Shown here: piece by piece, positions 1 through 9,406 of the stretch
Layout of the letters: each line of letters starts with the position of its first letter
Numbering within the stretch: the first letter of the stretch is position 1
NCBI GenBank assembly: GCA_028564675.1
Contig: JAOVVO010000003.1
Location: 467,806-531,805, forward strand
Reading direction: 5' to 3'
Length of the DNA: 64,000 bases
Source of the DNA: Onchocerca lupi
Lineage: Eukaryota; Nematoda; Chromadorea; Rhabditida; Onchocercidae
The notes under the pieces: model-generated
The model's database searches: none
Told to the model about the DNA's origin: nothing
The model's input: only the letters and a program-made list of their open reading frames with translations
Position numbers and translations under genes: made by a program

Positions 1-1021
1 CGCCATATAATAATAGAGTATGAGATAATGCAAGTTTCACCAGATAGCTGTTCCTCTCAGATAAGTACTTCAATGATTCTTCATAAGTTTTTATTGCTTC
101 ACTTAGATTTCCAACCTTATATAACATTTCTGCTTTTAATTCATATAGATATGGGTCATTATGTGACTTCTGAGCTAACGAATCAATTATAGCAATGGCC
201 TCTTTCATCTTTCCTTGCCTGTAGTGAACTATAGCATTTACGCATTCAGAATTATCTTCATATTTATCAGATAATATATGGATAGGAGAAAAGAAAGAAT
301 CTAGCTTTGCGACTATACGCTTAAACTTTAGTAATTTATCTGCGAGAATTGGCTTTACATCGTTTTTAACCTTATAATTCTGTACAGCAAGTATGCGCTT
401 ATCACTGAGTGGATGAGTGCGAAAGTACCCTTCGGTATTTTCGTGCTCAATACTCTTTAAGTAACCAAAAACCTCTTTCATACCTGAATTATCGTAACCG
501 GATTTATCAAGGTACCTTAACGCATACCTATCTGCTGCACTTTCTTGCTCTTGAGAATAGTTAAAAAACAGTCTTGAGCTGAGTGCTATACCACTTAGCA
601 AAATTGTATTAGTAACCTGAGGATTAATAATAGTCGAAACCATTCCTATCATATAGCCAATCATTGCTATTGATTGTAAATAGCCTACAGCAACACTCAT
701 CTGTAATATATGACCAGCAGATATATGAGCGATCTCATGTGCTAATATGCCAAGCAAAACGTATGGCTCAGTTGAGTATCGTAAAAGTCCTAAGTGAATG
801 AAAATATTATTATTATCAATAATAAAAGCATTAATCGAATTATCATTAATTATGAAAACTTTTACCTGGTCACCATCAATACCCGCAGCAGAAAATAGTG
901 GCTGTGCTAGCTCTTTCACCATTGCTTCTACTTCACTGTCTCCTATAATATTGACAGAGTAAGCATTATCGTAACATGCAAAAAAAAACAATAAGGTAAA
1001 AATTTTGATAATTTTAAACAT
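1..1021 (-). CDS. M48-family zinc metalloprotease with TPR region, 3' end outside window
   Basis: Only the first 340 residues lie in the window; the gene continues past base 1. The frame is open from an ATG at 1021. Residues 1-22 are a hydrophobic N terminus resembling a secretion signal, which suggests a periplasmic protein. The zinc-binding HEIAH is at residues 95-99 and the third ligand region ESAAD at about 160-164, the standard M48 arrangement. From about residue 240 the sequence turns into alternating helices with TPR character. This matches the BepA/YfgC type of envelope proteases, which process or degrade misassembled outer-membrane proteins. The family call is firm; the exact role is inferred. 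Confidence 0.9.
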   Translation of the reverse strand, partial: MFKIIKIFTLLFFFACYDNAYSVNIIGDSEVEAMVKELAQPLFSAAGIDGDQVKVFIINDNSINAFIIDNNNIFIHLGLLRYSTEPYVLLGILAHEIAHISAGHILQMSVAVGYLQSIAMIGYMIGMVSTIINPQVTNTILLSGIALSSRLFFNYSQEQESAADRYALRYLDKSGYDNSGMKEVFGYLKSIEHENTEGYFRTHPLSDKRILAVQNYKVKNDVKPILADKLLKFKRIVAKLDSFFSPIHILSDKYEDNSECVNAIVHYRQGKMKEAIAIIDSLAQKSHNDPYLYELKAEMLYKVGNLSEAIKTYEESLKYLSERNSYLVKLALSHTLLLYG

Positions 1022-1097
1022 AAGAATTCTGTATTTGCATAATTTTTATGGGTTTTACATCTTAACACTTAAATGATATAAATTTATAAACGCTAAC

Positions 1098-1637
1098 TTA
1101 ACTTTTTGACGTAGTTAATAGGTTTGTCGATGTAGTTAACTTAATCCTATGTTGTTCAACAAATTTAAGCAACTGAGGTAGACGCATCATAGAGCCATCA
1201 TCGTTCACTGGCTCACACCCTACAGCTGCATAATTAAGGTCAACTAGCTTTGCTATCTCAACGCTTGCTTCAGTATAACCATTGCGTGCTAAACCTTCGC
1301 TATTGTTTGCAATAATAGGAAAAACATGACGGAGTGATAATGTCATCTTTGTGAGGCGTAAGCTTTTCATCTACATTACTTCTTTTCATAAACTCAAGAC
1401 CTAGTCTTCATGTGAAGTTTTGTCGTAGCTAAAAATACGAGTCAGTTCCATATCTAATTATAAAGGCTACGTGTTTTGGCTTTACCTTTTCAGCTATGAG
1501 ATAATTACATCGCCTTCATTTTCCCTATTTTTGTTATCAACTAAAATAAACAATTTACCAGATCGAGCATCTTCCAATATATCTTCCACAGGAGAAATAC
1601 AGGATAGATTAATCGATGCATAAGTGGCCTGTACCAT
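1098..1637 (-). pseudogene. ribB: ribB remnant (3,4-dihydroxy-2-butanone 4-phosphate synthase)
   Basis: RibB makes the four-carbon precursor of riboflavin from ribulose 5-phosphate. From an ATG at 1637 the reading gives the typical N terminus with VEDILEDARSGK and then DNKNRENEGD, the substrate-binding acidic segment, before an in-frame TAG. Further pieces (AEKVKPKHVAFI, then LGLEFMKRSN) follow in shifted frames. About 60 residues of the middle are missing. The last 90 codons resume with HVFPIIAN, then GYTEASVEIAKL and NDDGSMMRLPQL, the conserved C-terminal block. It lies just behind greA on the same strand. Stops, frameshift and deletion make it non-functional. Confidence 0.85.
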
Positions 1638-1640
1638 AAT

Positions 1641-2144
1641 TTATTTAAATTCAATCTTAACTATTTTATACAATTTCTCTCCACTTGGTACTATTACTTC
1701 CACACATTCGCCAATTTTTTTGCCAATTAAAGCACTACCCAAAGGTGAACTAGTAGATATTAACTGTTTTGAAACATCAGCTTCGTACTCACCTACAATT
1801 TTATAAATATATTCTACTTCACTACCATCATCATTTAACATGCTTAATGTTACGGTTGCGCCAAACATTACTGAATCGCCAGACAAGCTTTTCACTTCTA
1901 TTACTTCTGCATGCGAAAGCTTGCTTTCTAGCTCCATTATACGACCTTCGATGAAACCTAATCTTTCTCGTGCAATATGATATTCTGCACTCTCAGATAA
2001 ATCACCTTGATCACGGGCATCAGAAATGGCCTGTATAATGGAAGGTTTCTCTTCTTTTAGTTTCTCAAGCTCAGCTTGCATGCATCCAAAACCTTCTCTT
2101 GTTATAGGAAACTTCTTAACGACGGATGAAGCCATAATCACCAC
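1641..2144 (-). CDS. greA: Transcription elongation factor GreA
   Basis: GreA rescues backtracked RNA polymerase by stimulating transcript cleavage in the secondary channel. The product has the N-terminal antiparallel coiled coil with the conserved acidic tip (DARDQGDLSESAEYH, about residues 43-57) and the C-terminal FKBP-like domain ending in SPLGSALIGKKIGE. At 167 residues it is slightly longer than the usual 158-160. An alternative ATG at 2135 would give MASSVVKK and 164 residues, and looks equally good as a start. The gene directly follows atpA with no spacer, so the two are probably co-transcribed. Confidence 0.95.
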   Translation of the reverse strand: MVIMASSVVKKFPITREGFGCMQAELEKLKEEKPSIIQAISDARDQGDLSESAEYHIARERLGFIEGRIMELESKLSHAEVIEVKSLSGDSVMFGATVTLSMLNDDGSEVEYIYKIVGEYEADVSKQLISTSSPLGSALIGKKIGECVEVIVPSGEKLYKIVKIEFK

Positions 2145-3686
2145 CTACACGCAATTAAATTGAGTAATAAAATTATTCACGATACTTAAAATATCGTTTT
2201 TTATACCATTATTCATGTTGTTTGACAACTTTTTTAAAATTTCAGGGTATGCATTATGGAAATAATTGATAAGATCATATTCAAATTTATTGATGTTGCT
2301 TATTTGTATCTTACTTAACTGATCATACAAATTAGAAAAGATGTACATCAGTACTAACTGTTCTTCTATTGGCATAGGTGAGTGCTGTTTTTGCTTTAAC
2401 AGTTCAATAAGATATCTACCTTTATTTAAGGACAATTGAACACTGGCATCAAGGTCAGAACTAAATTTTGCAAAGTCTTCCAATTCTCTATATTGAGCTA
2501 AACTTAACTTTACGGAGCCAGCAACTTTTTTCACAGACTTTAATTGTGCGGCAGAACCAATCCGCGAAACTGATAAACCTATATTTACTGCAGGACGAAA
2601 TCCTTTATGAAATAATTCAGACTCAAGGAAAATCTGTCCATCGGTAATTGAAATTACATTAGTTGGGACATACGCAGATACATCACCGGCTTGAGTTTCA
2701 ATAATTGGCAAAGCAGTTAAAGACCCTTGTCCTTTTCTATCAGACATTTTAGCAGCTCTCTCAAGCAAACGAGAATGTACGTAGAATATATCTCCAGGAT
2801 AAGCTTCACGGCCAGGAGGGCGTCTCAGCAGTAAGGACATTTGCCTATATGCTACAGCATGTTTAGACAAATCATCGTATACGACTAAGCAATGCATTCC
2901 ATTATCACGGAAAAATTCTCCAATAGTACAACCAGCATAAGGTGCTAAGAATTGCATAGGTGCACATTCAGATGCACTAGCAACAACTACAGTTGTATAC
3001 TCTAATGCTCCACTTTCTTTTAGCTTATTTACCACTTTTGCTACTACTGAAATTTTTTGCCCGATAGCAACATAAACACAGTAAACTTTTTGGTCTTCAT
3101 TTACTTTATCATTAATCTTTCTCTGATTTATGATAGTATCAAGCGCAATAGTAGTTTTCCCGGTTTGCCTATCACCAATAATTAGCTCACGCTGTCCTCT
3201 GCCTATCGGAATTAGTAAATCTATAATCTTAATTCCAGTCTGTAGAGGTTCATGCACAGATTTGCGATCAATAATGCCTGGCGCCTTAGATTCTATGTCC
3301 ATTCTACTTTTGGCTCTAATCTCTCCGCCTTTGTCTATAGGATAGCCAAGTGCATTTACAACCCTTCCAAGGGATCCATGTCCTACAGGTATCTGTACAA
3401 CGTCACCACTGCATCTTACAATATCTCCTTCTTTTACATTACGGTCATTACCAAGAACCACTATTCCAGCTATATCATGGTCTAAATCAAGAACTATCCC
3501 TTCTACACCACTTGCAAAAAATACCTTTTCACCGAACTTTGCTTCTTCAAGCCCATAAACCAGTGCAATACCATCAGTCACTGAAGTTACTTCACCTATA
3601 TTTTCTCGTTTTATAGGGTTATCAAATGCCTCAATTTTTTTCCGTATTATGTTTACTACCTCAGAAGCATTTATACTATTTTTCAT
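2145..3686 (-). CDS. atpA: F1F0 ATP synthase subunit alpha
   Basis: This is the nucleotide-binding, mainly regulatory alpha subunit of the membrane-bound ATP synthase F1 head. At 513 residues it is full length. The P-loop GDRQTGKT lies at about residues 169-176, and the family signature PAVNIGLSVSRIGSAAQ is present. The start overlaps the end of atpH by four bases (ATGA), the normal sign of translational coupling. Other F1 genes are not in the window, in line with the scattered ATP synthase loci of Rickettsiales. Confidence 0.98.
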   Translation of the reverse strand: MKNSINASEVVNIIRKKIEAFDNPIKRENIGEVTSVTDGIALVYGLEEAKFGEKVFFASGVEGIVLDLDHDIAGIVVLGNDRNVKEGDIVRCSGDVVQIPVGHGSLGRVVNALGYPIDKGGEIRAKSRMDIESKAPGIIDRKSVHEPLQTGIKIIDLLIPIGRGQRELIIGDRQTGKTTIALDTIINQRKINDKVNEDQKVYCVYVAIGQKISVVAKVVNKLKESGALEYTTVVVASASECAPMQFLAPYAGCTIGEFFRDNGMHCLVVYDDLSKHAVAYRQMSLLLRRPPGREAYPGDIFYVHSRLLERAAKMSDRKGQGSLTALPIIETQAGDVSAYVPTNVISITDGQIFLESELFHKGFRPAVNIGLSVSRIGSAAQLKSVKKVAGSVKLSLAQYRELEDFAKFSSDLDASVQLSLNKGRYLIELLKQKQHSPMPIEEQLVLMYIFSNLYDQLSKIQISNINKFEYDLINYFHNAYPEILKKLSNNMNNGIKNDILSIVNNFITQFNCV

Positions 3687-4243
3687 ATACAGTTTCCTAT
3701 TTTCAATATTTCCATTTTACTTAAACTAACCAATCTATCTAAGTAACTTTTCAGCGAAGCATCGATTAAATTAAAACCGTACTTTACTATAAAACCACCT
3801 AGTATGGAAGGGTCAACCACATTATCTACTTTCACTATATTACCAAGAAAGCTTAAAGATTCAGTAATTATTTTTATATCTGTTTCCTTTAAAGCCTTTG
3901 CTGATTTTATAATAACTTCTAATTCATTTTCATTTTCTCTTGTAAGATTCAAAAATTTTTCTAATATAAGGAGTAATGAACTAGAGCGCCTGTTTACAAG
4001 TATCACCATAATAAATTTCACCAAGTTCCTACTCAAATTTTCATTTATAGAAAATATTACTTCTTTCTTGTGTGAGAGAGAGATCATAGGATGAGACAAA
4101 TATATAAAAACGTCACGTTGATTTTTTAAAAAAGTCAATAGAAATTTTACTTCTTTTCTTATAGTACTTGACTTATTTTTTGAGATGTAAAACAGTGCCT
4201 TAGCATAAGATGAGATTAGATTATTGTATTGGGTCCTTTTCAT
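3683..4243 (-). CDS. atpH: F1F0 ATP synthase subunit delta
   Basis: The delta subunit forms part of the stator joining F1 to the F0 b subunits. The 186-residue product is all-helical in its N-terminal half (YNNLISSYAKALFYISK) and ends with the conserved block VDPSILGGFIVKYGFNLIDASLKSYLDRL, typical of AtpH. Length is normal. It is the first gene of an atpH-atpA-greA unit, and its stop overlaps the atpA start. Confidence 0.95.
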   Translation of the reverse strand: MKRTQYNNLISSYAKALFYISKNKSSTIRKEVKFLLTFLKNQRDVFIYLSHPMISLSHKKEVIFSINENLSRNLVKFIMVILVNRRSSSLLLILEKFLNLTRENENELEVIIKSAKALKETDIKIITESLSFLGNIVKVDNVVDPSILGGFIVKYGFNLIDASLKSYLDRLVSLSKMEILKIGNCI

Positions 4244-5136
4244 ATTAAATTACCTAATATATAGAGTTAAATATCTTTAGCCTAACCAGTAAGGGTCTAG
4301 CCTAGAAAAGCTTAGATCTCAGAGAGTATAGCAACTAAAACTCACAATTATCGACAAAATTCATTATAAAACAGCTATTTAACTGTTAAAGGAAAATATG
4401 TTAAAAATGAGAACTAGTAGTTAAGGTAATTATAATAGATTTCTTGGAGAAAGGAAAATATTTTCTATTTATATTTACTTTTTATTAAGCAGAAAGTATG
4501 TTATCTAAACACTGGTTATAGCTGTACAAGCGTTTTGATTTAAATCTATTTCAAGAGAATATTATTTAAGCAACTTAGGTAGTGGACAATATAATCTAAA
4601 AACATCTTGATGGTTTTACTTTTCTCTTTTAATTTGAGACTAACTTTTCCATCATAAGAGTGAGTTCACCAAACTATCTCTATCAAGATCAACTGTAAGG
4701 CGCACTCTTTTATGGTTTTTTAAACTCTTAACTTTTTCTGTTCTAGTCCTGCTTAACACAACTTTAAACATCATACCGTCAGAAATTTTAGATACTAAAA
4801 ACTCTTTGTTTCAAGCTAACTGTTTCTTTGAATAGCTCTTTTTTACTTGTTCTTGAATTATGCTACTTAATAAGGCTAGATAATTCAGCAGGATATTTTT
4901 AAAGTCTTTCTATCAAGAACTATATTGATTACTGGATCTATAAAAGTTTTACTGACGTTCACTATTATAGATATAATATAACATTTTAAATTTTTAATAA
5001 AATAGTTCATATGTTGCTAACACTTAATTAAGAAGAATTCTTGCTTATTTCAACAAAGAATTTCAATTGTACTTGAATTGACTTAACTTATAATAAATGA
5101 CAAAAAATTGAATACTATATAACAATCGTAAGGAAA
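4244..5136. other. Non-coding gap with an unrecognised gene remnant
   Basis: No intact gene is visible between atpH and ubiE, which are divergent. On the minus strand at about 4590-4830 a stretch of about 50 codons is open and protein-like (for example FLVSKISDGMMFKVVLS, then HKRVRLTVDLDRDSLV). It continues after a frameshift as SYDGKVSLKLKEKSKTIKMF. I do not recognise the family. The rest is very AT-rich with frequent stops and presumably holds the ubiE and atpH promoters. Confidence 0.4.
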
Positions 5137-5835
5137 ATGGATAAATCACAATTAATCAAGAAGGTATTTGATTCCGTAGCAAGTCACTACGACATCATGA
5201 ATGATATAATGAGCTTTGGGATGCACAGGCTATGGAAGGACAAGATGGTAAATATTACGCATTTTGCAAAAAGCTCTAAGGTTTTAGACATTGCTGGAGG
5301 AACCGGAGATATAGCAATAAGGATAGCAAGAAGAGAACCAAGTATTCAAGTTACAGTATGCGATATAAATCAAAACATGCTAAGCAAGGGAATTGATAAA
5401 GCTATAAATTTAAACCAACTTAATTTCAATTGGGTGTGCGCAAATGCAGAAAATTTGCCATTTGAAAACTCCACATTTGATTATTGCACAATAGCTTTCG
5501 GTATTCGAAACGTTTTTGACCGCAAAAAGGCTTTAAGTGAGGCGTATAGGGTATTGAAACCAAATGGAAAATTCATCTGCTTAGAGTTTGCTCCTATGCA
5601 TTACCAAAATGAGGTATTTACTAAATTCTATAACTTATATTCATTTAAAGTAATTCCCAAAATCGGTAGCATAGTTGCTAAAGATAAAAACTCTTATAAA
5701 TATTTAGTAAAAAGCATCAGAGAGTTTCCAACTCAGGCTGAGTTTCAAATGGAAATTGAAGAGATAGGCTTTCGAAATGTTGAATTTCATGATATGAGCT
5801 ATGGAATAGTGGCCTTACATATTGGAACAAAATGA
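5137..5835 (+). CDS. ubiE: Ubiquinone/menaquinone methyltransferase UbiE
   Basis: This SAM-dependent C-methyltransferase acts on the benzoquinol ring in ubiquinone synthesis. The 232-residue product starts with FDSVASHYDIMNDIMSFGMHRLWKD, the family signature, followed by the SAM-binding motif VLDIAGGTGDIA at about residues 49-60. The second signature, AFGIRNVFDRKKALSEAYRVLKP, is at about 127-149. Length is standard. It stands alone between two decayed gaps, with a GGAAA-type ribosome site just upstream. Confidence 0.96.
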   Translation: MDKSQLIKKVFDSVASHYDIMNDIMSFGMHRLWKDKMVNITHFAKSSKVLDIAGGTGDIAIRIARREPSIQVTVCDINQNMLSKGIDKAINLNQLNFNWVCANAENLPFENSTFDYCTIAFGIRNVFDRKKALSEAYRVLKPNGKFICLEFAPMHYQNEVFTKFYNLYSFKVIPKIGSIVAKDKNSYKYLVKSIREFPTQAEFQMEIEEIGFRNVEFHDMSYGIVALHIGTK

Positions 5836-6799
5836 ACATCAACCTTAGTATAGAGTACTGGACATTATTTCGTCATTTTAGTAGGTTCTTCTTCACTCAG
5901 CAAGTTTTACAATTACACAGCGTCTTTTTTCTTTGTCACAAGGTTATTTTATATAACATTATATTACTTATGTAATTCTATCGTTGATTACTTTAGTAAC
6001 ATTCTCTTTTATCAATGCAAAAAAATATGCCTAATCTTTTATTTATAAATAAGTTAATATTTTTTTTAATGGTGGTTGTAATAATACTTAGTATAGAAAA
6101 AAAAGGTGCAAACGATGATACATATTTAAAAAATTTCAGTTCAACTATCTGATGCAGCCTAGTATGTCCATGCTTTTAACGTGTTCTTTGATTGGTCAAA
6201 TGTTCATCATAGTGAATACTGCTTCTGTACTCTTCGTGTATAGTAAAAATAGTTGTGCTGGATCACGACAAGCTTACTTGTTCTTTACACACAAACAAAG
6301 GGTTTATAATTTTCTTTTTTTTGTGTAGCACGACACTTTTAAAGTCATGAGATTATTAAAAACATTCAAAGTAAGTTAACTAATTGGAGATGGACTAAAT
6401 GAAAAAGTAACACAAAAATCTTTAGTGTTGTTTAGTATCATTACCGCTTTTTTGCTTTATGTATATGATTCAACTTATTGGCGATTTTTGATATTTCAAT
6501 TCAATTTATCACACAATTCATAAAATAAACATAAGAGTAATGTTGAGCATTTCCTCACTATAGGCATAACTCTATCATTGCTTAGTTATGCAGTTCCTCT
6601 CTTTTATCTTCTAGTATTGCCATTGACATAATATTGCCTTTTAAATTCAAATTAGAAACTATTAGTAGGGGTAACAGTTAGTAACTCTAAAAATTGCTTA
6701 AGTGATATAAAATGAGTAATTAACCAGAAAGATCACAGAGACATTAGATTATTCTTTCTTGAAGTTGCTTTATCTCAACTTTAGCAAGTTTTCAAGTTA
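5836..6799. other. Non-coding gap with hydrophobic gene scraps
   Basis: No intact gene is seen. On the plus strand at about 6430-6640 several short open segments encode hydrophobic stretches (for example TIGITLSLLSYAVPLFYLLV) separated by stops and frame changes. These look like a dead membrane protein of unknown family. Runs of A and T are common. Confidence 0.35.
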
Positions 6800-7460
6800 T
6801 TTAAGAAATAACTTCACTAGAAGTACTAGCTTTGAGTAGATTTTTGCAGCTTCGATTTTTTCTTTTTTGTCTTTATCTCTTTCTTTTTTAGTAGCATCGT
6901 CAAGTTTTTGAGCAAGAGCAAGTTCTGTTTTCATCATAAACCAGTTTTACTTCGTATTTGTAGGTAATAAATTCTTTCTTGACCAATTGATTCTATTTAG
7001 CTATTTACATGATCTTTTAATCATTAAACAACTTCTTAATGATTTTTCTTCCTAATTTTTCTTTAATTGTTTCGTCAGCGTACCTAAGAAAATACATCCA
7101 CTTCTCAGCTATATTTGAGAGTTGATTTTCCTTCGTTTTTAAAAATTTTGGTAACTATAAATACGAAATAAAAATCCTTCTAATTCAGCTTGTCTTGAAT
7201 ATGCCTTAGCAATAACATAATATTGAGTACTTTTTCGCAACCTTTTTTAGTTCTAGCGACTTACGTTTTAATGATTACCTGTCCTCTATTTCTACAGGAA
7301 ACATCAATAATGCTTTTTTAAAGGCAATCTTAAGATCTTGAACAGCACTTTAAAAGTCTATATCCTTTATTTAATTTCTACCAGTAAGACAAAAATCTCA
7401 TTGAGAAAGTGGCAAGTGTCATTATTCTTTCAGTACCGAAAATACGCTAATGGGATATAC
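6800..7460 (-). pseudogene. Rpn-family (PD-(D/E)XK) nuclease/putative transposase remnant
   Basis: Pieces in all three minus-strand frames line up in the order expected for the Rpn/PDDEXK_2 family. They are FLNEIF, then a block ending SAVQDLKIAFKKALL, then STQYYVIAKAYSRQAELEG, then NIAEKWMYFLRYADET. A K/E-rich tail with AQKLDDATKKERDKDKKEK ends the series. This family is abundant in Wolbachia, where it is linked to recombination and genome rearrangement. At least four frameshifts or stops break it, and part of the central domain is missing. Identification rests on the ordered motif matches; edges are approximate. Confidence 0.7.
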
Positions 7461-7699
7461 TTTTAAAGGTTGGGAAACTTCAAAAGGAGTTTTATAGAAA
7501 CGAATAAAAAAACTTTGATTATATGATACTATTTCTGTACAAATATTCAACCTTCTTTATGTTTGAGTCCTCTATGAAGTACTATAAACTAACTTATTGC
7601 CATTTTAGTAAGGTTGTTCTGATCTCGCAAACTATATCTTTTTCTTCTTTTTCCTGAAATTAAAATCCATATACTTAAGTTTAGAAACTTTGAAATAAA

Positions 7700-9406
7700 A
7701 TGCGATCCGGTGTTAGGCAATTATTTTACTATATAAAACCTAATCTACATTATTTTATTATAGCTTTTATTGCAGTTCTATCTTCTTCTTTAATGATTCT
7801 CCTTTTTGGTAGAGGTTTGAGCAGCATAATTGACTCTAGTGCAGGGCACAATTTCACCATTAAACTAGTAGTGACTATATTTATAGTTTTAGCCATCTCT
7901 CTTGCTGCATTTATTAAACTGTATTTTATGGGAATTGGTAGTGAGAAAGTTATTGCAAGAATCAGATATGACTTATATAGCAATATTACTGATTTACAAC
8001 CAAGTTTTTTTGAGAATACTGGCGTACAAGATGTTATCTCAGCGTTAATTACTGATACCTCTGTGCTACAATCAATAATAAATAGCAGCTTACTCACCAT
8101 ATTGCGAAATTTTGTAATACTGATTGGCAGTATTACCATGTTATTATATACAAATCTACACTTAACCGCGTATACAGCCGCAATAGTACCAATATTATTG
8201 ATCATTATGACATCACTTGGGAAAAAGGTGCGCGATTATGCACGCTTTGCCCAGAGCAAACTGAGTGAACTTGCATCATTTAGCGAGGAAAATTTCAGAT
8301 CTATAGCAACTATTAAATCATTTGTATTGGAAGAAAATGAAAAAGCACGTTTTAAGGAGTACCTAAACTCAGTATCGAAATCATATGTAAGGTTAGTGCT
8401 CTTGCGTGCTATTTTGGTAACTTTGATTATCTCATGTGTAATAGGTTCGTTAGTTGTTTTGCTCTTTTTTGGTATCAAAGAGGTCTTAAGCAGTAATATG
8501 ACTATTGGAGATCTCTCCTCATTTGTGTTTTATTCAGCACTTGCAGCAGGAGCTGTAAATAATTTGAGTGATAATATCAGTGATTTACAACGAGGCCTTG
8601 GGGTAGTAGAGCGTTTACTTGAACTCAAAGATATGAAAAGTTCTATAGTGGATGCTAGCAACCCTATAAAAATTCATAGTGTTCAAAAAGGGATTGCATT
8701 TAACGATGTAACGTTTTTTTATGAATCTCACCTTAATAGACCGGCGTTAAACAATGTTTCCTTTTCTATAAAGGTAGGTCAATCTGTTTCAATTGTTGGA
8801 CCATCTGGTAGTGGTAAAAGTACCATTTTAAAACTTCTGCTCCGCTTTCATGATCCAAACAAAGGAAGCATTACCATTGATGGGCACAACATTAAATTAA
8901 TCGCATTAAGTAACCTCAGATTGTTATTTGGTTTAGTACCACAAGATCATACGATATTTTCCTGCTCAATAATGGAAAATATACTATACGGTAAACCAGG
9001 TGCTAAGTATGAGGAGGTGAGACAAGCAGCTATCAGTGCTTATGCGATGGAGTTTATTGATAAGTTACCTAATAAATTCGATACATTTGTAGGGAAAAGA
9101 GGATTAAAGCTCTCTGAAGGGCAAAAACAACGTATTATAATAGCAAGAGCTATACTCAAAAATCCTCAGATTTTAATATTGGATGAGGCAACTTCTGCTC
9201 TTGATTATAAAAGTGAGAACCTTGTACAAAAAGCACTGAATGAGTTAATGCAAAACAGAACAACGATTATGATTACACACAGGCTGTCATCTATACTCAA
9301 AACCGATAAGATCGTAGTAATTAATCATGGAGAAATAGAAGAAGTAGGAACTCACGATTCCCTTATAAATAAAAATGGACTGTATGCAAAATTAGCAAAA
9401 ATATAG
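7700..9406 (+). CDS. ABC exporter, fused permease and ATPase (MsbA-like)
   Basis: The 568-residue product is a half-transporter with an N-terminal six-helix membrane domain (about residues 10-300) and a C-terminal nucleotide-binding domain. Walker A is GPSGSGKST at about 367-375, Walker B ILILDEATSALD at about 490-501, and the H-loop is in MITHRLSS. The signature motif is LSEGQKQR instead of the common LSGGQ. This architecture fits type I exporters of the lipid A/lipid flippase or peptide type; the substrate cannot be read. As Wolbachia lacks lipid A, a lipid or peptide substrate is the inference. It stands alone between long decayed gaps. Confidence 0.9.
   Translation: MRSGVRQLFYYIKPNLHYFIIAFIAVLSSSLMILLFGRGLSSIIDSSAGHNFTIKLVVTIFIVLAISLAAFIKLYFMGIGSEKVIARIRYDLYSNITDLQPSFFENTGVQDVISALITDTSVLQSIINSSLLTILRNFVILIGSITMLLYTNLHLTAYTAAIVPILLIIMTSLGKKVRDYARFAQSKLSELASFSEENFRSIATIKSFVLEENEKARFKEYLNSVSKSYVRLVLLRAILVTLIISCVIGSLVVLLFFGIKEVLSSNMTIGDLSSFVFYSALAAGAVNNLSDNISDLQRGLGVVERLLELKDMKSSIVDASNPIKIHSVQKGIAFNDVTFFYESHLNRPALNNVSFSIKVGQSVSIVGPSGSGKSTILKLLLRFHDPNKGSITIDGHNIKLIALSNLRLLFGLVPQDHTIFSCSIMENILYGKPGAKYEEVRQAAISAYAMEFIDKLPNKFDTFVGKRGLKLSEGQKQRIIIARAILKNPQILILDEATSALDYKSENLVQKALNELMQNRTTIMITHRLSSILKTDKIVVINHGEIEEVGTHDSLINKNGLYAKLAKI

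Noticed and set aside
1624..1954. Plus-strand frames opposite greA
   Set aside because: Antisense shadows of greA without domains.
3130..3616. Three open frames antisense to atpA
   Set aside because: Shadows of a highly conserved gene; no independent start signals or domains.
7750..8478. Open frames antisense to the ABC exporter (151 and 80 codons)
   Set aside because: They mirror the membrane domain codons of a clear gene and show no domain of their own.
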